Part shown: positions 43,110 through 51,490 of the stretch, piece by piece
How the letters are laid out: every line of letters begins with the position of its first letter
How positions within the stretch are numbered: the first letter of the stretch is position 1
Assembly: GCF_027111255.2 (NCBI RefSeq)
Contig: NZ_CP114285.2
Span: 1 to 64,000 of the forward strand
Direction: 5' to 3'
From: Flavobacterium flavigenum
GTDB taxonomy: Bacteria > Bacteroidota > Bacteroidia > Flavobacteriales > Flavobacteriaceae
DNA: 64,000 nucleotides
The notes under the pieces: generated by a model
Told to the model about the DNA's origin: nothing
What the model saw: only the letters and a program-made list of their open reading frames with translations
Databases searched by the model: none
Made by a program: the position numbers and the translations under genes

Positions 43110-44105
43110 ATGGCAGGATTTGAAGAGCAATCAACTCAAAAGCTTTTTGAGAGAAATTTTATTACCGAACAACAATTAACTCAGATTAAAAGTTATCGCA
43201 GTTTAGGCATTTTTTCGCTTAACGCTGAATTAAAAATGTTTTTGTATTTATCCGTTTTGCTTTTTACTTCCGGAATCGGAATTTTAATTTACGAAAACAT
43301 AGATACAATTGGGCACATTGCAATTTTATCTTTGTTATTAATCGTAACGATTGTTTGCTTTTACTTCTGTTTTAAAAATTCAAAGGGATTCCAAAAATCA
43401 GAAACCACATTCGAAAGTCCAGTTTTAGAATATCTGGTGCTGCTTGCAAATATTCTTACTTGTATTTTTATTGGCTATTTACAATTTCAATACAAACCTT
43501 TCGGGACACATTACGGCTTAGCGACATTAGTTCCAACAATTGTCAGTTTTATTTGTGCGTATTATTTTGACAATAGAAGCGTGTTAACTATTGCCATTAC
43601 GGGTTTGGCTGCTTATGTAGGTTTTTCTGTGACGCCTCAGGATTTATTTCATAATGATTTCTATTCTCATCAGGAGCTAAGTTATTCTGCCATAATTCTG
43701 GGCGGTTTATTGATTTTATGGACAATTTACAGCTCAGGGATTTCTCTTAAAATGCATTTTAATTTAATTTATTTAACATTTGCATTGCACATGATTAGTA
43801 TTGCTTCAATTAGTAATATGGTCAATGAGTACAATGGTTTGTGGATCCTTTTTTCTGCTGTTATGGCAGGTTCGTCTTATTACTTTTATAAAGCGAGTTA
43901 TGTGCAGAAGGCTATTTCCTTATATGTTTTTATGATTATTTATGCTTACATCGGAATCAATATTTTTCTCTTCAGAGTTTTTGAGAATATAGATTTTCAG
44001 GATATTTGGATGCTATTTGTTTTAGCTATTCCAGCCTATTTTATTGGCTCAATAGTCTTGTTTATAAAATTGATTAAAAAATTTAACAAAGAAACAGCAG
44101 AATGA
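43110..44105 (+). CDS. DUF2157 domain-containing membrane protein
   Basis: A 331-residue protein with a soluble N-terminus (FEEQSTQKLFERNFITEQQLTQI) and about nine membrane helices from residue 40 to the end. The domain form of DUF2157 fits (N-terminal helix with YRSLGIFSLNAELKMFLYLSVLLFT). No catalytic residues are visible. Its stop overlaps the start of the next membrane protein gene by 4 bp (ATGA), so the two are translationally coupled and probably form a complex. Confidence 0.8.
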   Translation: MAGFEEQSTQKLFERNFITEQQLTQIKSYRSLGIFSLNAELKMFLYLSVLLFTSGIGILIYENIDTIGHIAILSLLLIVTIVCFYFCFKNSKGFQKSETTFESPVLEYLVLLANILTCIFIGYLQFQYKPFGTHYGLATLVPTIVSFICAYYFDNRSVLTIAITGLAAYVGFSVTPQDLFHNDFYSHQELSYSAIILGGLLILWTIYSSGISLKMHFNLIYLTFALHMISIASISNMVNEYNGLWILFSAVMAGSSYYFYKASYVQKAISLYVFMIIYAYIGINIFLFRVFENIDFQDIWMLFVLAIPAYFIGSIVLFIKLIKKFNKETAE

Positions 44106-45271
44106 TAGTATTCGATAAAAGTAAGTTAGAAAATTCTGTTTTGATTGAAGAAGCAGATTCGTTAAAAAATGCTGGTTTTATCGGCAAAGAACAACTGGAT
44201 TTTATAAAAAAAGAACTTCCGATACTTAATAGTCATAAAAATATTCTGATTAGAATAGGTTTCTTTTTATTAGGATCATTTTTATATTCTTCAATATGCA
44301 GTGCTATATCACTTCTGGGAATTTCAGGATTAGATCATTATTGGGAAATTTTTCCCTTTTTATTTGGTATAATTGGTATTGTTGGATCAGAATTTTTGGC
44401 TAAAAAAGATTATTACAATCATGGATTAGATGATGCCTTTATTTTAGGTACAATATTGTCTTTCGGCTGTGCAGTAACATTTATTATTAAGTGGGAAAAT
44501 GTTCTTCCGGTTTCAATTGTTGTAGCCATTATTTCATTAATACTATTTTTACGTTACATTCATTTATTATCAGCACTGGTTTTTTATTTGGCATTGACCT
44601 TATCATTAGGATATTCAATATTTGAATACTTAGAAGCAGGCCAGGCAATTTTACCTTTTTTTATGATGTTTTTTGGTGCTGCTACTTATTTTTCATGCAA
44701 AAAATTAATTTCAGGTCTAACAGAACCTTATTATTACAATGGAATCCTTTTAATAAAAAGCATCAGTTTGATACTGTTTTATTTATCAGGAAATTATATG
44801 ATAGTTAGGGAATTGTCGGCTAATTTAACAGGAGGTTATTATGAGATAAGTCCCGAAATTCCGTTTGCGTTTTTCTTTTGGTTTTTCACTTTTATTGTTC
44901 CGGTTATATATCTTGTTTATTCATTAAAAAGTAAAGACAGAATTATGCTTTGGATTAGCTTTCTTGCAATAGCTTTTTCATTTTACAGTTTTCGGTTTTA
45001 CCATTCGGTTTTGCCTATTGAAGTTGCATTGACGCTTGGTGGAATAATGATGTTTGCAGTTGCTTTTTATTTTATAAGAAAACTTAAAACAAAAGAAAGT
45101 GGACTAACATTCAAGCCAGACAGAATCTCAAATTCAAATGCATTTTTACATGCAGAAGCTTTAATAATCGCCTCATCTTTTGGAATGAAGCCAGAGGCTA
45201 AACCAGCTGAATCTCCAATGGAATTTGACGGTGGTGGTTTTAGTGGAGGAGGATCAGAAGGAACTTTTTAG
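44102..45271 (+). CDS. polytopic membrane protein, partner of DUF2157, with Gly-rich tail
   Basis: A 389-residue protein with about nine to ten membrane segments. It has a cytosolic-looking N-terminus that mirrors the DUF2157 gene (EEADSLKNAGFIGKEQLDFIKKELP) and ends in the Gly-rich acidic tail FDGGGFSGGGSEGTF. No known catalytic motif. Similar domains occur in DUF4401-like families, but I am not certain. It is the second gene of a two-gene operon and is closed by a terminator. Confidence 0.72.
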   Translation: MIVFDKSKLENSVLIEEADSLKNAGFIGKEQLDFIKKELPILNSHKNILIRIGFFLLGSFLYSSICSAISLLGISGLDHYWEIFPFLFGIIGIVGSEFLAKKDYYNHGLDDAFILGTILSFGCAVTFIIKWENVLPVSIVVAIISLILFLRYIHLLSALVFYLALTLSLGYSIFEYLEAGQAILPFFMMFFGAATYFSCKKLISGLTEPYYYNGILLIKSISLILFYLSGNYMIVRELSANLTGGYYEISPEIPFAFFFWFFTFIVPVIYLVYSLKSKDRIMLWISFLAIAFSFYSFRFYHSVLPIEVALTLGGIMMFAVAFYFIRKLKTKESGLTFKPDRISNSNAFLHAEALIIASSFGMKPEAKPAESPMEFDGGGFSGGGSEGTF

Positions 45272-45291
45272 TAATATTTCTTATTAGAATA

Positions 45292-45327
45292 AAAAACAGC
45301 GGTAGACATAAGTTTACCGCTGTTTTT
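45292..45327. terminator. bidirectional terminator
   Basis: AAAAACAGCGGTA (45292-45304) pairs with TACCGCTGTTTTT (45315-45327), a perfect 13-bp stem, between convergent genes. Confidence 0.92.
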
Positions 45328-45347
45328 AATTATGTAATATGTATTAA

Positions 45348-46721
45348 TTATCCTTTTAAAAGTTTAAAAGTTTTAACTCTGTTTTCAATTTGTACTTTAC
45401 AGATATACACACCTCTGGTAATATTTGCAATGTTCAATTCTAATTTTTCATTGCCTGAAATATTTTTAGAAGTAGTATAAACTTTTGAGCCATTTGGAGA
45501 ATAAATCTCTATAATTGCTTTACCGCTTTCAATACTTGAAAATTCAATGTTTAAAACATTGTCAATTACGGTTGGATAATATTTAATATCTAAGTTATCC
45601 ACATTATTATTATCATTTAAACCTAAAGAACCACAATTTGATTTTCCAGATATTACACCAGTAGAAGTCACCTGAAGTGTAGCTCCGGCACCACAAGTTG
45701 CATTTGGCACATAATTAGCTACATCAGCAACAGGAAGTAAAGTATAACTATATGATGGCTTTGAAACGGTTCCGGTTACAGAATTTGCTCTATTGATACA
45801 ACCATCAAACGCTACTCCAATTGTACCGCCATCATCTGGATAACTTTTGTAAACCGTACCAATTGCAGCAAAATTTGTGTTTTCTACATAGCAAGTCGTA
45901 TTGTTAGTACCACCTCCTAATCCAATAGCTAAAGACCCTGAAACAGAAGTGTTATAATAACAGTTCAAAATATGTAATTCAGCATTTCTTGCTCTTGGCA
46001 TTCGTTCTTTACATCCTTCTGCCCAATAACAATTTTTAAAAGTAATACTATAATTTCCGTCAGTAGGAATGTCTGTTTTACTTGATCCAATCAGATCAGT
46101 AAAACGGTGATCATTTGTTCCACCAAAGCCACCTTGAATTGCAGGCTTCAAATAGGTAAATTTACACCATGAAATCGTTACGTTATCAGCTTTTCCTTTA
46201 TTGTCAAAATTACCATCTTCTCCATCTTGAAATTCACAATGATCAACCCATACATTTGTTCCTTCATTTGTTAGGTTATCTCTGCCATCTACATCAAAAG
46301 CACCAGGCCCTTCGAAAATTAGATTTCTAATAATAATATTGTCCGAATCTGGTTTTATATTAATAATTCCAGATGGGTCTACTCTTGTTGGATCAACTTT
46401 AGGGTTTATATTTGGAGTTATTTGGTTGTTGACAAGTCTAGCTCCAGGTAAACCAATAATGGTTTTATTATTTAAAGTTACACTAGTGTAATCGCATACA
46501 ATAGTTCCTGAAATCAAAATTACTGAAGTAGAACTTGCTGTAGAATTTAATGCAGTTTTTAAAGCCGAATAAGTTGAAACCGTAACTGTATTAGCAGCAG
46601 TTGGAGTTCCGCCCCCAGTTGCAGCAGCACCAAACCCTTCTGGTACTGACATATAATAATTTTGTGAATAAGCGCCAGATAAGCTTAGTAGAAAAAATAA
46701 TAGGGGTAGTGCTTTTTTCAT
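45348..46721 (-). CDS. pectate lyase (PL1 family) with T9SS type A sorting domain
   Basis: A 457-residue secreted enzyme: signal peptide (ending GAYSQN near residue 20), right-handed beta-helix of the PL1 pectate lyase family (about 30-350) with VWVDHCEFQDGEDGNFDNKG near 158, ISWCKF and MPRARNAELHILNCYYN near 243. The C-terminal 75 residues (about 375-457, from YYPTVIDNVLNIEF to RVKTFKLLKG) form the T9SS type A sorting signal. It cleaves alpha-1,4-galacturonan by beta-elimination; the sorting tail says it is exported through T9SS. No SusC/SusD pair is near, so it is not in a typical polysaccharide locus. Confidence 0.92.
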   Translation of the reverse strand: MKKALPLLFFLLSLSGAYSQNYYMSVPEGFGAAATGGGTPTAANTVTVSTYSALKTALNSTASSTSVILISGTIVCDYTSVTLNNKTIIGLPGARLVNNQITPNINPKVDPTRVDPSGIINIKPDSDNIIIRNLIFEGPGAFDVDGRDNLTNEGTNVWVDHCEFQDGEDGNFDNKGKADNVTISWCKFTYLKPAIQGGFGGTNDHRFTDLIGSSKTDIPTDGNYSITFKNCYWAEGCKERMPRARNAELHILNCYYNTSVSGSLAIGLGGGTNNTTCYVENTNFAAIGTVYKSYPDDGGTIGVAFDGCINRANSVTGTVSKPSYSYTLLPVADVANYVPNATCGAGATLQVTSTGVISGKSNCGSLGLNDNNNVDNLDIKYYPTVIDNVLNIEFSSIESGKAIIEIYSPNGSKVYTTSKNISGNEKLELNIANITRGVYICKVQIENRVKTFKLLKG

Positions 46722-46780
46722 TTTATGAAATAAATTTTAATTTTTAAATTGTTTACAAGTGGTCAATGTAATCGATTGCA

Positions 46781-46788
46781 CAAATTTA
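46781..46788 (-). promoter_or_regulatory. candidate -7 box of the pectate lyase gene
   Basis: TAAATTTG reads on the minus strand about 60 bp before the start codon. No good -33 TTG. The gap 46722-47058 (337 bp) otherwise holds AT-rich sequence and the terminator near 47006. Confidence 0.4.
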
Positions 46789-47005
46789 ATCCAATATAAT
46801 TTATTATAAATGTTTTTATAAAATAATTAAGATTGAAAAGTAAAGTTTTAAGCGAATGAATACTAAATTTATATATTTATAAGAATAAACTAATTTTATG
46901 CCTTCTTTATTTAAAATGATGTAAAAAATAAAAGTTGATTTATTTCAAAATATTTTACAAAGTTTGAAATCAAAACATATGATCAAGTAGAAAAAATGAA
47001 TAAAA

Positions 47006-47031
47006 AATCCCCAAAAATCAATTTGAGGATT
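47006..47031 (-). terminator. terminator after the anti-sigma factor gene
   Basis: On the minus strand AATCCTCAAA pairs with TTTGGGGATT (ten pairs, one G-U) around a 6-nt loop and continues into a T tract. It lies 28 bp past the anti-sigma stop. Confidence 0.7.
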
Positions 47032-47058
47032 AACTAAAAAAAATATTTTTTTTATGCA

Positions 47059-47847
47059 TTAGACTTTTCCTAAAGTATATAACTGTTCCATTGTTGGAGA
47101 TGGACTACCACCTTCAGGTTCCAGCGTAATACCGAAAGCTTCTGCATAAACAGTCTGATCTACAGCAAATATTTTTTGATTATTGCTGTCAAAATCACTT
47201 AATAAACCGATACTGGTAGGAGTTAACGTAGGGCTTAATTTAAGTGCCCAAACCTGATAGACCTTTCCTTTTGGAGGTTTTGGAAGACCAGCAGCATCAA
47301 TATAAGTTGTTTTGGTATCTTTATTCCAGTATACTTTTGCAAAAGATGTAGGAGAAACAGCCTGACCTCCTAATGTTACTCCAGTGTTTTTAATATCCCT
47401 TACAATGGTTAAACTTTTTTCTATTTCTTTATTTTGTTTGTCTAAATAAGCAAAATCCCTTTCAATTTTGTTTTTTTCGTTACCCACAGTTGTAATAAAA
47501 TCTTTTGTTTTTGTAAGTTCTAAAGTCTGATAACCCAAACCTAACAATAATAAAACTGCTGCAGCCCAGCCAATATATTGAGTTCGGTTTGATACAGGTT
47601 TCATTTCGACTACTTTGCCATATTTCAGTTCTAATCTGGCTTTTATCTTTTCAAAATTTTCTACCGAATGAAAAGGAGAAAAACTCGATGATAAGGCAAC
47701 TATAGCTTTTTCTATTGAAATAATTTCGTTCTCAACTTCAGGATTATTTTTTGCCATTTCGGCTATTTCCAGATTTTCAGTTTCAGTCAATAAACCATAA
47801 ACATAAAGTTCCAGAATTCCTGATTCTATATATTCTTGTGCTTCCAT
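47059..47847 (-). CDS. RskA-type anti-sigma factor
   Basis: A 262-residue inner-membrane protein. The cytosolic N-terminus (about 1-85) would bind the sigma factor and lacks the HxxxCxxC zinc motif of ZAS anti-sigmas. A single membrane helix (YIGWAAAVLLLLGLGYQTL) sits near residue 90-108, then a short coiled coil and the periplasmic RskA domain (VYWNKDTKTTYIDAAGLPKPPKGKVYQVWALK near 160-200, and LEPEGGSPSPTMEQLYTLGKV at the end). It starts on the last base of the sigma factor stop and so is coupled to it. Confidence 0.9.
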   Translation of the reverse strand: MEAQEYIESGILELYVYGLLTETENLEIAEMAKNNPEVENEIISIEKAIVALSSSFSPFHSVENFEKIKARLELKYGKVVEMKPVSNRTQYIGWAAAVLLLLGLGYQTLELTKTKDFITTVGNEKNKIERDFAYLDKQNKEIEKSLTIVRDIKNTGVTLGGQAVSPTSFAKVYWNKDTKTTYIDAAGLPKPPKGKVYQVWALKLSPTLTPTSIGLLSDFDSNNQKIFAVDQTVYAEAFGITLEPEGGSPSPTMEQLYTLGKV

Positions 47848-48377
47848 TATATTTTTAGATAATTACGTAAATCATTAATACAGTTTCTGTTTTGTGTTTT
47901 CACAGTTCCCAGCGGTATTGCCAATTCTTCTGAAGCTTCTTGCTGGGTATATCCTTTAAAAAATAACAAATCGATAATTTCAATACATTTAGGTTTTAAT
48001 TTTTTTACAAATTCCTGAATTCCAATTGTATCAATTTTGTTTACGAGTTTGTTACTGTCGTCTAACAGATGTACGAAATTATCAGAGGAAAGGTTTTTTT
48101 GGCTATTATTAAAATTTTTAGATCTTAATTTATCAATAGAAGTATTTCGTGCAATGTTGAGGATCCAGGTGTAAAAACGCCCTTTTCCTTCGTTATATGA
48201 ATCTATGTTTTTCCAGATCTTCACAAACACTTCCTGTAAAACATCTTCGGCTTCCTCCCGGTTTTTTATTAAAACACTGATGACTGAAAACAAGCTTTTC
48301 GAATACATGTCATACAAGTGGGTGAAGGCTCTTTCGTCTTTCTTGTAGATTAAAGCTAATAATTCTTCCTGACTCAT
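47847..48377 (-). CDS. ECF-type RNA polymerase sigma factor
   Basis: A 176-residue sigma-70 family protein. Sigma region 2 (about 15-80) includes FTHLYDMYSKSLFSVI and EDVLQEVFVKIWKNI, and region 4 (about 120-175) includes IDLLFFKGYTQQEASEELAIPLGTVKTQNRNCINDLR. It is first in a two-gene unit with the RskA-type anti-sigma, so membrane-relayed signalling is likely. The stop overlaps the anti-sigma start by one base. Confidence 0.93.
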   Translation of the reverse strand: MSQEELLALIYKKDERAFTHLYDMYSKSLFSVISVLIKNREEAEDVLQEVFVKIWKNIDSYNEGKGRFYTWILNIARNTSIDKLRSKNFNNSQKNLSSDNFVHLLDDSNKLVNKIDTIGIQEFVKKLKPKCIEIIDLLFFKGYTQQEASEELAIPLGTVKTQNRNCINDLRNYLKI

Positions 48378-48399
48378 AAATTTAGATTTAAAGTTTTAA

Positions 48400-48407
48400 C
48401 AAAGTTA
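48400..48407 (-). promoter_or_regulatory. candidate -7 box of the sigma/anti-sigma genes
   Basis: TAACTTTG on the minus strand lies 23 bp before the sigma gene start codon. The -33 box is not clear, so this could be a housekeeping or sigma-dependent promoter. Confidence 0.5.
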
Positions 48408-48483
48408 AATTTACTTTTTAACTGGTTCATCATAAAGATAATTTATTTTTTCTGTTATTTTTTATTTTTTTTAGTGCTTATAA

Positions 48484-48500
48484 CCCTTGTAAAACAAGGG
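48484..48500. repeat. perfect 7-bp dyad upstream of the ECF sigma gene
   Basis: CCCTTGT-AAA-ACAAGGG lies 107 bp upstream of the sigma start codon. It is a perfect dyad and could be a regulator site or a short RNA hairpin. Without a T run on either side it is not a typical terminator. Confidence 0.5.
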
Positions 48501-48879
48501 ACTTTAAAAAAATGTACATTTTTGTCTCCTTTTTTAAAACCAAGAAGAACCTTTTTGCGTAAATGCTATTATAACATAAATTTTAAATCAGTTTAATAGC
48601 AGTTAGCTAATGAATGTACATAAATTAAAATAAGAAAATAGAGTGCTTAATAGAAAAATATTCGATTTGAATATTTAAGATTAGAATAAAGCAATTACAC
48701 TAGTTGATGTTTTCGGGCTTCCAATGAAAAGATTATGATAATTACAATAAGGCATTAGTCAATAATTAGATATTTACCAAATACCACTTATGTAAATCTC
48801 ATGATTATAACGACTTTATTATGATGACTTTTAATATCCGAAACATCAACTATATAAAAGAAAATTTTGAACAATAAAT

Positions 48880-49040
48880 TTTGGGGGCGGAAGCAGAACA
48901 GTTCAGTTTTACGAGCAGATCTGAGCTGTTTAGTCTTCCGTAATTAAGAATATTGAGTAGTTATACATTAAATTTCATGGTTTGATTTGTTTGTGAGTAG
49001 AAGCCTAACGCCTGATTAACGTTAGGCTTCACTTTTTTAT
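48880..49040 (+). ncRNA. candidate structured small RNA with its own terminator
   Basis: In the gene-free stretch 48378-49120, a long imperfect hairpin (CGGAAG 48888-48893 with CTTCCG 48935-48940; AACAGTTCAG 48897-48906 with CTGAGCTGTT 48921-48930, one G-U) is followed by an unpaired 60-nt segment and a strong terminator: GAAGCCTAACG (49000-49010) with CGTTAGGCTTC (49020-49030), then six T. No coding frame fits it. It may be a small regulatory RNA such as a 6S-like or Flavobacteria-specific RNA; I cannot match a family. Confidence 0.55.
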
Positions 49041-49120
49041 TTAACTTTTATTTAAAAAAATAAACTTTTGATATCCGTAATTTTAGTCGGAATTAAGTAA
49101 TTTTATAAAAAAATAAATCT

Positions 49121-49705
49121 ATGAATAAAATAGCATTTTTAGTTTTTAGTGCAGTCTTTTTAATGGCAGCACAAGTTCAGGCTCAGACAAGTATCAAAAA
49201 ATCGAACACAGAAAAAATTATGGGAAAACAAACCATTTATCAATTTAAAGTACAGGATTTATCGGGTGATACTTTTGATTTTTCTTCTCTGAAAGGGAAA
49301 AAAATCATGATTGTAAACACAGCTTCAAAATGTGGATTAACGCCTCAGTATAAAGAATTAGAAGCTTTGTATAAAGAATATGGATCTAAAGGATTTGTAA
49401 TTGTCGGATTTCCGGCAAATAATTTTGCTTCTCAGGAACCAGGAACAAATAAGGAAATAGCTGCTTTTTGCCAGCAAAATTACGGTGTAACTTTTCCAAT
49501 GATGGACAAAGTTTCTGTAAAAGGGGACGATATGTGTGAAGTTTATAAATTTCTTACTCAAAAATCCAAAAATGGTCTCCAGGATTCTGAAGTAGAGTGG
49601 AATTTTCAGAAATATTTAATTAACGAAAAAGGCGAACTGGTAAAAGTTATAAAACCAAGAACATTGCCTACGGATCCAGAAATTGTGAACTGGATAAAAG
49701 GATAA
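49121..49705 (+). CDS. glutathione peroxidase family thiol peroxidase
   Basis: 194 residues with an N-terminal signal peptide (QVQAQ, about residue 20), so the enzyme is probably periplasmic. The peroxidatic residue is C71 in NTASKCGLTPQY (Cys, not selenocysteine). The tryptophan motif EVEWNFQKYLI is intact; the usual Gln motif NQF reads NNF (GFPANNFASQEPG). Such Cys enzymes usually take electrons from thioredoxin and reduce lipid or hydrogen peroxides. It lies downstream of the candidate small RNA. Confidence 0.92.
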   Translation: MNKIAFLVFSAVFLMAAQVQAQTSIKKSNTEKIMGKQTIYQFKVQDLSGDTFDFSSLKGKKIMIVNTASKCGLTPQYKELEALYKEYGSKGFVIVGFPANNFASQEPGTNKEIAAFCQQNYGVTFPMMDKVSVKGDDMCEVYKFLTQKSKNGLQDSEVEWNFQKYLINEKGELVKVIKPRTLPTDPEIVNWIKG

Positions 49706-49754
49706 TATTTACAGGAAAATAATTAGAAATGGGATTTTTAGGAAACTGAAAATC

Positions 49755-50702
49755 TCATTTTTCGTTTTTGAAAATTGAGGCAACTGCTGCTTCATAATTT
49801 CGAAAGCTTTTTGCTTTTTTTATCAGTTTTAATACTTTATGCGGATTTGAAAATGTTTCTGCAAAATATTCCCATAAATGATACATTTTCAGTAAAATAT
49901 GTGTTTGTCCGGATAATGATTCACTGTAAATAGCATATAAAGTATCATGAAATTCACTGAATAATTCCATTCGGTTTGCAGGGTATTCCGGGCTGTTATT
50001 TTTTATCATCGAAGGCAAAAAAGGATCAGCAATTAATCCTCGTCCAATCATCCAATGGTCTATCGTCGGAAAACGATCCTGCATTTCATGAAATTTTGCT
50101 ACCGAAGTAATATCTCCATTATAATACAATTTATGCTTTGTATTCTCAATACATTGCTGAAACGCATCCAGGTGAACACCGCCTTTGTATAATTGTTTGC
50201 CAATACGGGCATGAATCGCAATATTTTTAATAGGGTAGGTATCTAAAATTGGCAAAACATCCAGAATTTCTTCTGTAGTCTCATATCCCAGCCGCATTTT
50301 CATAGATACAATAATATCGGTTTCAGCATGTGCCCTGTCCAGAATATGATTTATTTGGTCAGTGTTTTTAATCAAACCCGAGCCCATTCCGGATTTGGTA
50401 ACCATTGGATACGGACATCCTAAATTCCAGTTTAATTCTTTATAACCTAATTCCCTGACATACTTAGCCACAAATAAAAATTCATCTGCATCATTTGTTA
50501 TTACCTGCGGAATTACCTCTAGGCCAATATTATTTTCAGGAAGTAAATCTCGTTCATAAGATGATTTTATAACCAATTTTCCATTCAGACGAATGTAAGG
50601 GGAATAAAATGTATCGATTCCGCCAAAAATTTTGTTTTGGGCATTTCTAAAACGAAAATCGGTAAATCCTTGTAAAGGTGATGAGAGCAGGGTAAAATCC
50701 AT
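49755..50702 (-). CDS. tRNA-dihydrouridine synthase family protein
   Basis: A 315-residue FMN-dependent TIM-barrel enzyme. The Dus signatures are SSPLQGFTDFRFR near residue 6, NWNLGCPYPMVTKSGMGSGLI near 93 (catalytic Cys in NLGCP), MKMRLGYE near 135 and IHARIGKQLYKGG near 163. It reduces uridine to dihydrouridine in tRNA; which position it modifies is not determinable from this sequence. It is transcribed alone. Confidence 0.92.
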   Translation of the reverse strand: MDFTLLSSPLQGFTDFRFRNAQNKIFGGIDTFYSPYIRLNGKLVIKSSYERDLLPENNIGLEVIPQVITNDADEFLFVAKYVRELGYKELNWNLGCPYPMVTKSGMGSGLIKNTDQINHILDRAHAETDIIVSMKMRLGYETTEEILDVLPILDTYPIKNIAIHARIGKQLYKGGVHLDAFQQCIENTKHKLYYNGDITSVAKFHEMQDRFPTIDHWMIGRGLIADPFLPSMIKNNSPEYPANRMELFSEFHDTLYAIYSESLSGQTHILLKMYHLWEYFAETFSNPHKVLKLIKKAKSFRNYEAAVASIFKNEK

Positions 50703-50718
50703 AATATTTGCAAAGTGG

Positions 50719-50726
50719 CAAAGATA
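50719..50726 (-). promoter_or_regulatory. -7 box of the Dus-like gene
   Basis: TATCTTTG on the minus strand lies 16 bp before the start codon of the Dus-like gene. The -33 is not a clear TTG. Confidence 0.55.
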
Positions 50727-50806
50727 CTATATGTAAACCGGATTTTTGGATATGATTTTTATCTTCTAATTTTTTTCAATTTTTAATGTATTTGCTTTCA
50801 ACTATA

Positions 50807-51304
50807 TTATTCCAAAATCAATTGCATGAATACAAGATCAAGCCAATGATCAAATTTGTAACCAACTTCGCGAATTGTTCCAATAGAAACAAATCCAAAT
50901 TTTTCATGAAAAGCAATACTTCCAGTATTATCAGCATCGATTGCGCCAATCATAACGTGATATCCCTGAGCTTTTGCTAACCGAATCAACTCAGTTAACA
51001 ATTTTGAACCAACACCTTTTCCGATTACATTATCTACAACATACACTGAATGTTCAACTGTATACTGATAGCCAATTTTTTCACGGAATTGCCCATAACT
51101 TCCAAAACCAACAACTTCACCATCTAAATCAGCCACCACTACAGGAAGATTTTTAGCGGTCTTATCTTCAAACCATTTCGTCTGAACTTCTAAATTTTGA
51201 ATTTCATAACTATAATTTGCTGTAGTATGCAAGATAGAATGATTAACGATGTCCAGGATTTTGCCTAAATCGTTTGATGTCGCGGGCCTAAGTGTTAAGT
51301 TCAT
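50807..51304 (-). CDS. GNAT acetyltransferase, phosphinothricin-type
   Basis: A 165-residue N-acetyltransferase. The fold begins LTLRPATSNDLGKILDIVN, with the acetyl-CoA loop HSVYVVDNVIGKGVGSKLLTELI near 87-110 (V-x-x-x-x-x-G-K-G-V-G-S) and GAIDADNTGSIAFHEKFGFVSIG near 122. This form is close to phosphinothricin-type (PAT) and L-amino-acid N-acyltransferases. Substrate not known. It has its own -7 box. Confidence 0.88.
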   Translation of the reverse strand: MNLTLRPATSNDLGKILDIVNHSILHTTANYSYEIQNLEVQTKWFEDKTAKNLPVVVADLDGEVVGFGSYGQFREKIGYQYTVEHSVYVVDNVIGKGVGSKLLTELIRLAKAQGYHVMIGAIDADNTGSIAFHEKFGFVSIGTIREVGYKFDHWLDLVFMQLILE

Positions 51305-51353
51305 AATAATAAGATAAAAATAGAGATCTTCATTCTTATGAAAATCAGTTTTG

Positions 51354-51361
51354 CAAATGTA
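51354..51361 (-). promoter_or_regulatory. -7 box of the GNAT gene
   Basis: TACATTTG on the minus strand lies 49 bp before the start codon. Confidence 0.55.
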
Positions 51362-51426
51362 TTTCCTTTTTCTAAAAACACATTTAATATCTTGCTGTTT
51401 TTAAGTTAAATCAGGAGTGAAGTTTG

Positions 51427-51434
51427 TAACTTTG
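51427..51434 (+). promoter_or_regulatory. -7 box of menD
   Basis: TAACTTTG lies 56 bp before the menD start codon, a good match to TAnnTTTG. The -33 is unclear. Confidence 0.5.
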
Positions 51435-51490
51435 TGTTGTCAAAAAGAAATTTTTATTTTTAAATTTCTTTAAAATAATACACTATTAGA

